Below, piece by piece: positions 23,455 to 33,899 of a stretch of DNA of 64,000 nt. The position numbers were made by a program, and so were the translations under genes. Each line of letters begins with the position of its first letter. Position 1 is the first letter of the stretch. The notes beneath the pieces were generated by a model that made no database searches, had not been told where the DNA came from, and was given only the letters and a program-made list of their open reading frames with translations. The stretch comes from Massospora cicadina (Eukaryota; Entomophthoromycota; Entomophthoromycetes; Entomophthorales; Entomophthoraceae), in NCBI GenBank assembly GCA_022478985.1, contig JAKSZP010009196.1, positions 372,001 to 436,000 on the forward strand. The letters run 5' to 3'.

Positions 23455-23472
23455 CTTATGTAGTGAGCACCA
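23455..23472 (-). other. Primer-binding site of element B
   Basis: The minus strand reads TGGTGCTCACTACATAAG, identical to element A's site over the first 14 bases and one base inside the 5' LTR start (23474). Confidence 0.75.
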
Positions 23473-23473
23473 C

Positions 23474-23850
23474 TGTATATAAAATTGGCGCTATAGTTAA
23501 TATACGCCGTAAGATTTGCACAGGGTTAAGCTCACTAGAGATGGACTGACTATTTGGAGATTCTATTACTTAAGACAAACTTCGCAAATTTAATAAAAAA
23601 TGAAGCAATAGTCTTAGATATACCACATTAAATATTTTAATATATAACAGATTTATTCTTCACGCTATCTCTTCTACTTACTCAAAAATTCTCCCTCCTT
23701 TAGTATTCTCGTCACGCTTATATATCCATGACTTTGGTTAATTCCAGCCCTTTGGCTTAGGATATTTTTTTCTGTCATATTCTAATTTAATTATCCTCAT
23801 AACTGAGAGGCTCCAGCAGAGTCTATTATTCTTAAATTTGCCATCATCTT
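23474..23850 (-). repeat. Element B 5' LTR, first part
   Basis: It starts TGTATATAAAATTGGCG. The LTR is cut at 23850 by LINE1 and resumes at 30342. The last 16 bases (23835-23850, AATTTGCCATCATCTT) are the LINE1 target duplication. Confidence 0.85.
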
Positions 23851-24078
23851 TTTTTTTAGTACTAGATGGTCCCAACCCAAGGGGGGGATTCATCGATGTT
23901 TATTGAATTACGCCTGGGCTCCTAAGAGCCTGAGGCGAGGGAAGGGAGGGAGGAGGCATCGAGAAAGGGAGGGGGTTTGCGCGCCAGAGCCGTGCTGCAG
24001 TGACAACTGAGCGGGGGAGGGTTGGCGACATAGTGCAGACCTTCAGGGCCATCTCAAAGTGTACCTGAAAGTGGGTGA

Positions 24079-27000
24079 TCATGTGTGGAAGGGTCCACAC
24101 CTGCTGGTCAAAGGCAGCACGAAGGAAGGAGTTATGGATGGTCCAGATGGCTGTGGCATAGGTGAGGACACGGAGGGGTCAGTGGCAACCAGGCAATGTC
24201 TGCTCAAACATGAGGTCTTGCACAGGGTGTCCAGACCAGGGCTGAGCATGGAGGAGCGCGCGGGCCTTTGGCCAAAATGCGGCGACACCTGGACAGGTGA
24301 AAAAACGATGGAGGTGGGAGTCAATAGGCTCCAAACAACGGGGCAGCTTCGGTTCTGGAAGGTAGGGCCAGTCTGGTCCCCTGTCCTGTATGAACAGTGG
24401 AGCACCCTCCATAAGGTGTTGGACACCTTTGCTGACAGGATGGGGTGATAGACGTCCTTCCACAATTCCTTAAGGTCAAATCTCACGGAGGGAGGGAGGA
24501 GCTCAAGGAGTCTTGGGCGGATGGGAGTATGATCTTGGGGGTTTAGGCGAGTTGTGACAACTTGTCCATTGTGCACAATTGCATGGCGACGGGGGCTGAG
24601 GCCAGGGCCTTCCCTTCTGTATGGGAAGGCATGGTGGATCCGCGCGCCTACTCGTTTCAGGGCAAGGAGAGCCTGGTTCCAGTAGGGGGATGAGGATGGT
24701 TTTAGGCGATGGCCTGGGTGATTTGTGAGCCACTCCCCAAATGAGGTCAGAGATGCTCTAGGAAAACCCAGAGCTGCTGACACTGACTGGCGGAGGGCGG
24801 GCGCCCATTGGGGCATGGGGGTCGCGTCCCAGCAGACAATCGGCCATAGGAACTTCAGGAAGATTATGGTGGCGTGGGATCGCGTGTCCAGAAGCCTTAG
24901 GCCCCCTTCATTGCAGGGTCAGGAAATGGTTGAGAGGGCCATTGGTGGATGGTTTGAGCCCCAGATCCAACAGCGTAGGAGTACATTGAGCCGCGTATAA
25001 AAGGCATCTGTGAATGGGCAGACGTGCGCTAGGAACCAGACTTTGGAGAGGAGGAACACATTGGCCATCAGAGCTCGACCCTGGGGGGTGATGTGCCGCC
25101 GGTTACAGCTGGCAATCCTGGAGTTAAATGCTGTAAGGAGCAAGTCCTCATTGTCTTTTAGCGCAACTCCTTGTTTGTTGGTGAGAACGCCCAGGTGACG
25201 GAAGGTACCGCGCTCAGGTTCAATACCAAATGGTGGGGGGAAGGTGGGGGAGCCGACCTGTACAACTGTTGTCTTGGAGGTGGTGACCATGGCGTTGGAC
25301 GCCTTGGTGTACCTCTCAATAGTCACAGCAGCGAAGGCAACATCCCCAGGGCAGCCAAATGCAATGGCAGTGTCATCTGCAAATGCCATGGTGCGTGTGG
25401 GGGCTTTACCTGGGACCAGAATCCCTGTTAGCTTGTCCTGTAAGGAGGCCAAGAGGGGGTCAAGGGTGATGTTAAAAAAGTAGGGCTCAGGGGGTCCCCT
25501 TGCCGGAGACCTTGTCCAACTGGTACTGCCACTGTAAAACCCATTGGCGCCAGGAATCTGGTGTGGAGCTGGTCATAGAGCGTTGATATCCAGCGCCTAG
25601 CTGCGGGTGGGAGATGGAAGCGGGCCAGGGAAGCATCAATATACTTCCAGGCTACCCGATCATATGCTTTCTCCATATCCAGGAAAGCCACAAAGCCATT
25701 CACCTTACGAGAGTTAGAAGTCAAAGTCACGTGAAGGTCATTATAGTTGTCCCATAACGACCTCCCCAGAATAAAACCGTGCTGGGATGGGGAGAGGCGA
25801 GGTGACACCCATTTGGTGATGCGGTTGGCCAGAAGCTTCGTGAAGAGCTTGTGGTCTGTGTTGATCAACGCTATGGGGCGCCAGTTCGCCAGGTTCTCAC
25901 GGTCTGACTTCTTGTGAATGAGGGTCGTGATTGAGCCTCTGGAGTCGGGGAGGACCTCGCCATTCACCAAGAGTGCAGCGAAGTGGTCGCGGAGGGTTTT
26001 GGCTATCACTGCAGGTTCCAGAAGGTACACCTCAAAGGGTATTCCGTCTGGGCCTGGGGCTTTAAGCCGTGGGGATTTCATAAGGGTTTCCATCACCTCC
26101 TGGATGGAAATAGGCGCCAGTAGAGCCTCGTCAGCCCGTGGGTCAATGGGCGGCTCTGGAGCCCGCCACAGGAAGTCTTGGATGTCCGATGGGTCCACCT
26201 GGGTGGCATGGAAGAGGCTGGAGTAGAAGCGGTGTAGTTCCTGCGTGATTTCCTCCTTATCTGAAGTGGTTGTAGTGCCAATCTTCAGTGCAGTAATATC
26301 CTACGCTGTTGACCGGGCTTTTTGTTTCTAAAAGAAGAAGCGGGTGGGGCGTTCCCATTGAGCATAGTAACGAGATGTTGTAAAGTTTGCTGCCCGTTCT
26401 TCCTGCAGTGTGAGCTCCAAGAGGAGTGCTTCCTGCGCCGCTTCCCAGTCTTCCAACCATCTGGGAGAGGGCGAAGGCTGGCAGTTTCGCTCTAAATGTC
26501 TGATTCTGGCTTCCGCACTTTTGACTCTGGCGCGAGCTGCAGTCATCTGGGCTTTGGCACAGTTGTAAGCAACGCGGGTGATGCCCTCCTTGGTTACCGC
26601 CCATCTAGCCTTGTGGTCAAGAAGGTGGGGTGGGGGGAGGTGAGAGTCTCCCGGATGGTCATAGACAGCTTCTCCTTAGTGAAGGGGTTGTTGAGAAGAG
26701 CTGGGGCAACCCTAGGCCAGAACCTACGCGACGGTCTAAGTGTGGTGGTGAGGACAACGGTGAGTGACCTGTGATCACTCAGATGGTTGTCACGAGAGAT
26801 GGGAGAGGAGATGCGGCCAATTAGCAGGGGGCCAATCAGTGACATATCTATGCGTGACGCTGACTGGAAAGCTCCTCCATCATACTTGATCCTAGTCATG
26901 CAATCTAGGCCAGACGCGGAGGGTGGAAGCGCATCTATAAAGCCACTCATGCGAAGGAAATCCTGGAGGCGACTTGATCCAGGGCGTTCCTTTGCTGCAG

Positions 27001-27450
27001 GGGGTAAGAGTCATGGACGCGACTTATGGTTGTGTTGAAATCTCCTAAGAGGACTGTATTCCGTGGGAAATTGAGTTGGAGGAGCTCTTCCAAGAGCCGA
27101 TTTTGCTCCTGACCTGCACTAGGCAGGTAGATGCTTGCAGCGAAGAAGGAGAAGTCAGGAGTGGTGAGTTTGGCCAGTATGAGGCGGCCACCTAGATATT
27201 GTGAAAAAATATGGGTTTTAACCCGGGGATTCAAAACAATAAGGGCGGCATGGTTTGTCCAGAAGGAGTTGCCTCCAAACTGTTCATTCCATGCAGATTG
27301 TTCGTGGGGGAGGATATGGGGCTCCTGGACAGCAGCGATGTCAATTTGTGCTGACCTGAAGTTTCGGAGGAGGCGGGCTAACCGCTTAAAGTCCCGCAAC
27401 CCATTTGCGTTGATGGATTGCAGGGCCAGGGTGCTGCCATGGGGACTCAT
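24079..27450 (-). pseudogene. LINE1 ORF2: endonuclease-reverse transcriptase (several frameshifts)
   Basis: It starts at ATG 27450, overlapping the ORF1 stop. The AP-endonuclease runs 27450-26947 and, shifted, 26950-26594, with LQSINANG, AAVQEPH, LLGDFNTT, RIDMSLI and LSDHRS, the full catalytic set. RT blocks (26198-25428) are KAPGPDGIPFEVY, NWRPIALINTDHKLFTK, QHGFILGRSLWDN, FLDMEKAYDRV and GQGLRQGDPLSP. After a frameshift the catalytic AFADDTAI lies in 25452-24919. A C-terminal zinc-like motif (CLEPIDSHLHRFFTC) is near 24340. At least four frameshifts plus in-frame stops (for example near 26325 and 24919) split the protein. It would nick target DNA and copy the RNA in place. Confidence 0.9.
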
Positions 27451-30212
27451 AGCTGTTCCCCTCCATGTCCTGGGGGGTTGCCAGCTCTTAAACCTGCTGC
27501 TGTGAGGCGGCTAGTTTTGAGTCCTTTAGCTTGACTATTAGCTGCAATCCGTGAGGAGCGTCGAGGGTTCTGAGGGGAAGGAGAGGGTGGGGGGGCGGAG
27601 GACCCAGTAAGCCAGCCTAGGATGCTGCCCCCGCTCCGTTGCAGGGGAAGGACCTGAGGGTGCTCAATGGTGACCTCCGCGGTGTCCCCATTTGATGAGT
27701 CTGAGTCCATATTCACTTCCTCCAACACTGCAAAGGATCCGCGTGAAATGGACTGTGGGGTTGGGGTAGGACTCTTTGAGGTGGCACTTCTACCGCAGGC
27801 CGCGGGTTGCCAGTCCATGCTGGTGGGCATAGCTCCATTGGGAGCTGAGGGTTGATGCGATAAATCGCTGGTGGAGGTTGGTGGGGGTGCCGCGGAGCCC
27901 TTAGTGGGGGTGGCTGACGAGGGGCACCCTGTGGGAGATGCCTTGCGCTTGGTGAGAGAGGGAGTTGACTCTGGGAGATTGAAGGGGGTGCCCATTGGAA
28001 GGGGGGCATGAGCGCGAAGGTATCCCATACCAATAGTGGGGTTAGCTGTTTCAACTGCTAGGCGTAAGGCCTCAGGGGACAGGTCTTGAACGGGAACCCA
28101 TTGTGTGAGTTGTGGAATTGCTGCTGCAGCCACGTGGGATCGTTTTTGGCCTGGTTTAGGCCCCTAGGTGGTGGCTAAGAGAGCTTGTTTTCGAGCTGTG
28201 CAGCCACTATACAAGTGTCCAAGGGCGTTACACCATGAACACCGGGGGCGCGCCTGATCAGGGTCGACAAAAAAGATCTCAGGGCATGCCCCAACTACCG
28301 CCACACGAGGAATAACCTCAATGTTGCGGGATACAGTGGGGGAGGGGATGAACGATGCCCTAGCAGTGCGAGCTCTTTGAGTGGGAGCATAGTAAGAGGG
28401 GACGCTAAAGTCCACTGAAAGAACAGACCCAAACTCCATTAAACCACGATGGAGTGCCAGTTTAAGAGACTCAGGATCAACAGTCGTTGGTAGGTTGGAA
28501 TAAGTAACCCATGAAATTTTCTCCAGGTGAGAGCGTGTGCGGGGGATGCAAAGAGATCCGCGTGGAATAATGACCTGGAGGGTGGCAGCATGGTCAGCAA
28601 GGGCAGCTTCAGTGAAGCCCACATCGATGTAGTGGCCCTCCACTGATTCATGGATGGTGGTGTTAATTGGGAATGTCTCCGCAATCGCTGCAAAGTATGA
28701 GAAGTAATCCTCTGTATAGAATTCAACAGGGTTATGCCCATAATAAAGGCGAATTGCGTGGGAGAGGGTTGAGCGAGGTAGAGCTTTTTGCGCTCTAGAT
28801 CCGGCCCATTTCTTCTTAACATCAGCAATAAACGCCAATTCACGGGGATCAGCTTTGGGTAGCGTTGGTGCCAGAGGTTTTTGCCACGCCCCAGTGGCTC
28901 CTTTGGTACGTTTGTATTTGCTTTGGGCTGCAATTGCAGGTTGAGTGTGAGCTGGTGGTTTGGACAAGTTTGCGGAGTTCCCTTATTGCTGGAATGTTAC
29001 AGCAGTTGCTGGCGTCATATTAAATTGAGGGGCGGTTTGTTGGGCCTCGCTAAATTGGGGAGGACCATCCAGATTGGAATTAACTCCAGCCAATTGGGAG
29101 GAGGGCGATGTTTCATCACCATCCCAATCTATTTGGGTAAATTCAGCCCGAGTATTTGCTGTGATTTCGTGGGCAAAACTCACTGGCTGATTGGTGAATT
29201 TGTCATTTTCAGCATATGGAGATAAAGTGCCGACTTGAGAAGTGCCAATTACGGGGTTTAAATGGGACGGGTGAGATTGGAACTGGTGTGAAGTTCCAAA
29301 ATCTGAACCATTTAAATCCCCATTGGAAAGAGTAGATTGTCCCAATTTGGTGCTTAGTGAACCAGAATGTGTGGCTGATCCAACCTTACATCCAAGGGTT
29401 TGGGGGCCAGGTGATTGTTGGGCCTCACTTAATTGGGAAGTCCCATCCAGATTGGAATTAACTCCAGCCAATTGGGAGGAGGGCGATGTTTCATCACCAT
29501 CCCAATCTATTTGGGTAAATTCAGCCCGAGTATTTGCTGTGATTTCGTAGGCAAAACTCATTGGCTGATTGGTGAATTGGTCGTTTTCAGCATATTGAGA
29601 TAAAGTGCCGACTTGAGAAGTACCAATTACGGGGTTTAAATGGGACGGGTGAGATTGGAACTGGTGTGAAGTTCCAAAATCCGAACCATTTGAATCCTCA
29701 TTGGGAAGAGTAGAATGTCCTAATTTGGTGCTTAGTGAACCAGAATGTGCGGCTAATCCAACCTTACATCTGAGGATTTGGGGGCCAGGTAGCTGGGTAT
29801 CGCCCCTCATGGAGGGAGCCAGAAACACGGCGTCAGCAATAATAGATGGGGATGAATTAGCTGACACAATGGGGGAGGTGAATGACTGGGTGGGCTGAGT
29901 TGCATTCAACTGAGCAGACGCCATTAAAACAGCGTGGGTGATGGCCTCCTTGGTTGGAGGGGGCCCAGCGGGTTGGTGGGAGGCAGCGCACACAGAGCTG
30001 TTAGGCGTGCATGTTGCAGAAGTGCGATCAGGTGAACTGGCGCTAGTTGGAGTAGCTCCAGGTTGGGGGGTGGTGCCTGCTTTCATGGCTGCTGCTTGAG
30101 AGCGGGTGATTCTGGTTGACCCTGAGGTGGGTAACCGAGGGTTGCTTCGTTTGGGGGTGGTGCTGGCTCGTTTGGCATAGCCTGCGGGTTCTTTTGCGGG
30201 GTTTCCCGCCAT
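27447..30212 (-). pseudogene. LINE1 ORF1: RNA-binding protein with CCHC knuckle (two in-frame stops)
   Basis: The frame from ATG 30212 to the TGA at 27447-27449 stays in one phase for 921 codons, broken only by TAA at 28983-28985 and TAG at 28164-28166. The N-terminal third is Ser/Thr/Pro-rich and low-complexity. It contains an in-frame 378-bp tandem duplication (about 29042-29797). A single CCHC knuckle, CSWCNALGHLYSGC, sits at 28241-28200 (about residues 658-671), after a region that may be an RRM-like fold (SWVTYSNLPTTVDPESLKLA). A Pro/Ser-rich tail follows. ORF1 proteins coat the LINE RNA. Both stops are one C-to-T step from Gln codons (CAA, CAG). Confidence 0.85.
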
Positions 30213-30325
30213 ATTTGCTAATAGTTTTCGTAAATCTCTTTAGTGGAGCTAAATTTCAGGCTGAATTGATTTTTGAAAAGTGATGCTTAGCAGAAAGAAA
30301 TCCGAGATTATGTAATGTAATGAAT

Positions 30326-30512
30326 AATTTGCCATCATCTTATTTCCTTGTTTTGAGGCATCTAATAAATATTGTTCCTGAGTTTGGTATTGCCTTATCA
30401 CCTTTTTAAGGAGATTAAATAAACATTATATTATTACTAAATTTTGGCCAATATTAAACAATCCTCCACAGCTATTTGTGGCTTATCATCCAGTCATATC
30501 AATCTCTCAACA
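30326..30512 (-). repeat. Element B 5' LTR, second part
   Basis: It starts with the right copy of the LINE1 target duplication (30326-30341), continues with LTR sequence matching 17843-18037 (TTTGAGGC..., ATCATCCAGTCATATCA) and ends TCTCAACA before GGCCC. Confidence 0.85.
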
Positions 30513-30599
30513 GGCCCCTAAAGTATTGTTTATAAAGGAAGATTGTCCAGAAAAAGAAAATCTATTTTCATATCTTTTAAATTGAGACCATGGGTTATC

Positions 30600-31540
30600 G
30601 TCATCTGATAAAGGGCTGGATGATTATAATACTGACACCATGATGCCATCTGACGTTTTCGCGCTATTGAAAGAAAAAGCCATCGAAATAATGGAAAATA
30701 AGAGCCTCATAAATGAAGACTAGGATTGTACAGATGATTTGGGAGGGCTGGTTAATATAATTCTGAGTAGGTATAGAAACTATAGTCATGACCAAAATAA
30801 TATTACTTTTGTGGAAATTGTGGGTTCCTACAGAGAATTTGCATAAAGAGGTTTTGGTGGCTGCCACAACCATCAAATGGCTGGACATCCTGGGGTTACC
30901 AAGACCCAATAACTGATCACCTGACTCTATTAATTAAAGGGTATAGTTGTACAGACCAAGAGACATGTGGCCAAATGTTTGATATGTGTCCATGTTAAAT
31001 CATGTCATAATCAGGCAAGTGGTAAGTCAATGCCTCTTTAACAGCCAAAAAATACCAGACCATTCATAAGTATAAAACTCATAAAAGTTACTGAATTTGA
31101 TAAGTTCTAATGCTATAATGTTTATAATAGACCAACTCACCAAGTGTATCTCATTCAAACCTTGCACCTCTCAGGTAACCTCCATGGGTGCAGTGACACT
31201 TTTCATGGAATAATGTTTCCCTGGTCAAGAAAATCTATAAGAGATCATCTCAGATTGTGTTCCACAATTTATTTCATTTTTGGGCAACCAGCTAGGTGAT
31301 TCTCTATATCAAGGCCTGTGGATCCCCAGTGTACCATACACAGTCAAATGTAAGAACAGAAAGGATTAAACAGAAGATTTAATGATACCATTTGTTATGT
31401 GTCTGGAAGTCAAACTGGCTGGAAGGATTGGATGGGATTAGCATAATATTTGTATATTAACCATGATTATAAATCAATAAGGGATTTCACCCTTCTTTAC
31501 TAACCATTAATACCAACCTGATCCCTGATATCCCTTGTTA
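30600..31540 (+). pseudogene. Plus-strand Ty3 (chromovirus-like) integrase fragment
   Basis: The plus frame shows a tether segment (TMMPSDVFALLKEKAIEIME near 30640) and a zinc-binding part with HNHQMAGHPGVTKTQ near 30860. CLICVHVKSCHNQ follows near 30975 in place of the usual C..C. Further on are decayed core blocks and a late FISFLGNQLGDSLY part near 31270. This is the layout of chromovirus integrases, a different lineage from A and B and on the opposite strand. Many stops. It was the target of element B's insertion (GGCCC at 30513). Confidence 0.6.
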
Positions 31541-31545
31541 GGTAG

Positions 31546-32560
31546 TAGTCAGCGCGCTGACCTTAGCTCGCTTAAAGTTAAAGGCAGACTCACTGCTGGG
31601 TGGTTTTACTTCGCGCAAATTAGGCACCAGAAAATATCTACTAACATCAAGATTGCTCTCACTAAGAAAGTCCTCCTTTGATGCTACCCCTTAGAGCATC
31701 TATTGCTTGGTTAAACTCTTTGCACCCATGTAGAACAACTTGATACTCTTAGACAGTTTCAATTTGCATTGTCCCTCAGACCCAATGAGACACTTTCAAA
31801 CATCTTTTTTGGCATTATTGGCACCAAGATATTCTCGCCCGAGAGTGGCTTCTTCTAAATTGGTTAATAGCAAACTGGATTACTGGTAATTGCTACACTT
31901 TATAAATCAAAAGTGCAAACAAAAGGATAAACTTAAGATCATTAAAAATCTTCTACTTTCTAATAAAATGAAGCATTTATTACTTCATAAATCAAGATAT
32001 AAAATACATACAATAATAAAAATGATTAGGATTTGGGGGTATTATTATGAGCATATTTCAAGATTCTCTAGCCAGACGTCTTATGATTGTTTCTTTTGTA
32101 TTTGAACTTATTTAAGCTAATTCTTGTAGCTACGAACTCTGTCTAATGGTGGTCTCCACTGAATCTGGATGTTCAGGGCTCTTTGTGTTAGTCCCCACTT
32201 CTGGGTGTTGGCTCATTGACTTCTCTTTTTTATTGGTTGTTTACAAAATCTGGTAATTCTGGTTTTGACTTCAGGTTTGAGCGATGGCGCTCCTATGATG
32301 TTCCACACATTGTGGCTTCAAGCAACTCCCAAAATTGGATGGTTGCCCATTTTGGTAAAATTCACCTTTAAACCTCAGATGCTCACATTAGAATAATTTG
32401 TTCTCTCATCATTTCATCATAAGCAGAATGCAAATTACTTTAGACCCCCAAAGATATATAAAGGGGTCAATTTTCATAGGAAATTTTGGTGGCAACGTTG
32501 TCTACATAAAGCTCTTATGACTTGTGAGGGTGAAAAATATTTTGCATGACGTCATTCCAT
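31546..32560 (-). repeat. Element D 3' LTR (left copy)
   Basis: It matches the right LTR in blocks: GATTAGGCACCAG, CTCACTAAGAAA-CTCCTTTGATG, TTGCTTGGTTAAA (against 37783-38199), then CCAGACGTCTTATGA, CAGG..TCTTTGTG.TAGTCCCCACTTCTGG and GGTGGCAACGT (against 39299-39860), and CTTGTGAGGGTGAAAAAT (against 54833). The right boundary is uncertain by some tens of bases. No clear PPT was found. Confidence 0.75.
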
Positions 32561-32575
32561 GTACTCTGAAAATTC

Positions 32576-33800
32576 TTAGCTTAACCATGTTGTAAATGGT
32601 CTTCCTTCGCTCCCATCCATGGTGGGCTGGTCGCCAGTAACTTCACCGGTTAAGGGATTAATTTTACTCATTACACTGGTTGAAGAATAACTTGGTACAC
32701 CAGTCGCGGCTTCATCAACAACATTTCCCTTTTCAAGATATGACCTGGGGAAAAATCTGAGGTGCAGGTTATGCACTCCCTTATACAAAATGTTGGTATT
32801 GTCATCTCAGATAGAATACTCTGATCCTATCTTAGTTAAAATGTTCGCAGTCCTAGTCCAAATGACCTATAGTTTCTCTTGTTGTGCTTCCTGCAGGTGG
32901 TAAAACAAAACTTTTTATTCTATGCTAAAATCATATAATTTGGTTCTTCTATGTCTCTGTTGGCTTGGAGGGAGGCTTGTTTCAATGTTGCTTGAAGCCA
33001 TTAACTGTATTCTTATAAGATCATCCACCAACTCTTGTTGGTAACTTCAAGGTGGTAGGTTTTTTTCTATCCACTAATATTATCAGTGCCAGGTTGGTAG
33101 TCAATGCGACTTCTTGCCCATATAGGGCCTTGAAGGAGGACATTGCAATCACTTGATGATGTCTTAACTGTAAGACGATAATGTTTATGGCAACAGCTGG
33201 TCCCACTTCGACTTGTAATTAAGTGCCATCTTCTTTAAAATTCCTCCTAGGGTCCCTTTTACTCTTTTGACACTTCCATTGGAGGATAAATTGTAGGGCT
33301 AAAAATTGCTGCTTCACTCCTACAGTATCCATTAATATCTTCACTACATCTGATATAAAGTTCATTTCATTATCTGATAGTAGAACTTGAGGGCATCCGT
33401 GTCTTATGATTACTTGACTGTAAAGAAACAGGCAGTAGAGTTTGCTAGATATTTTGGCCACTAATGCTTCGACCCACTTAGTGTAGTGGTCAATTGCCAC
33501 CAGGATGAACTTGGCGCCACTGGATGCTGTTTGCATCGGCTCCATCAAATCAATAGAGAAATTGCTTAAAGGTGCAGTGCAGGGATGGGATCAAATTAGA
33601 TTGTTTAATTAGCGGCAAAAAGTGGCACAAAGTACACACAACTTCAAGGCTAGGTGTACTTCATTGGACATGCATTCCCAGTAAAATATTTCCTTAAGAT
33701 ATGCAACGTCTTTTGGAATTATACATGGCCAACGCGCTTGTTAGCCTCCATCATTATCTCCATGCAATCACTGGGCTGATTGTATGTATACCATATGTCT
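32576..33800 (-). pseudogene. Element D integrase and pol C-terminus (broken)
   Basis: The core lies in 33548-33219: FILVAIDHYTKWVEALVAK, then HGCPQVLLSDNEMNF (normally SDNG.NF). The next piece (33206-33021) carries the late-core part (SSFKALYGQEVAL). The last open piece (32788-32576) is the polyprotein C-terminus, with SKINPLTGEVTGDQP. The same C-terminal sequence reappears decayed at about 54.88-54.96 kb. HHCC residues (about 33.6-33.75 kb) are not clean. Frameshifts and stops throughout. Confidence 0.75.
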
Positions 33801-33899
33801 TGAACCTTCTTTTGCAAAATCCATCAACATGCCTAGTGTCTTTAGAACATCTTCACAGGACTCCTCACATCTTCAGTTTTGTTCTGCTAGGCCTCTTAA

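Larger units (their letters stand above)
23851..30325 (-). mobile_element. LINE1: near full-length APE-type non-LTR retrotransposon
   Basis: This 6,475-bp element lies in element B's 5' LTR with a 16-bp duplication AATTTGCCATCATCTT on both sides (23835-23850; 30326-30341). A short T-run (23851-23857) is the poly(A) end on the minus strand. ORF1 (with CCHC knuckle) and ORF2 (AP endonuclease, RT, C-terminal zinc motif) are both present, with about 113 nt of 5' leader. It is visibly GC-rich against the AT-rich LTR DNA. The RT core resembles L1/Tad-type elements of fungi. The exact duplication, long open frames and intact FADD box suggest a comparatively young insertion, although stops and frameshifts have begun. 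Confidence 0.9.
15057..30512 (-). mobile_element. Element B: Ty3-type LTR retrotransposon carrying three nested insertions
   Basis: The left LTR starts at 15057 and the right LTR ends at 30512. The 5-mer GGCCC stands on both outer sides (15052-15056 and 30513-30517), which proves the two distant ends belong to one insertion. Internal gag-PR-RT-RNaseH-INT run on the minus strand between 18038 and 23454, in the same order as A and visibly related to it. The left LTR is split by retroposons at 15377-17286 and 17341-17821, and the right LTR by LINE1 at 23851-30325. The protease triad and the gag zinc knuckle are intact, but RT has lost both catalytic aspartates and all long frames are broken. Confidence 0.9.

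Noticed and set aside
24059..25483. Several long plus-strand open frames over LINE1 (for example 24059-24448 and 25171-25431)
   Set aside because: They are antisense to the clearly conserved endonuclease-RT on the minus strand. GC-rich DNA gives few stops on the opposite strand.
29042..29797. CRISPR-like or satellite array
   Set aside because: There are only two 378-bp units without spacers, inside and in phase with LINE1 ORF1. It is an internal tandem duplication.
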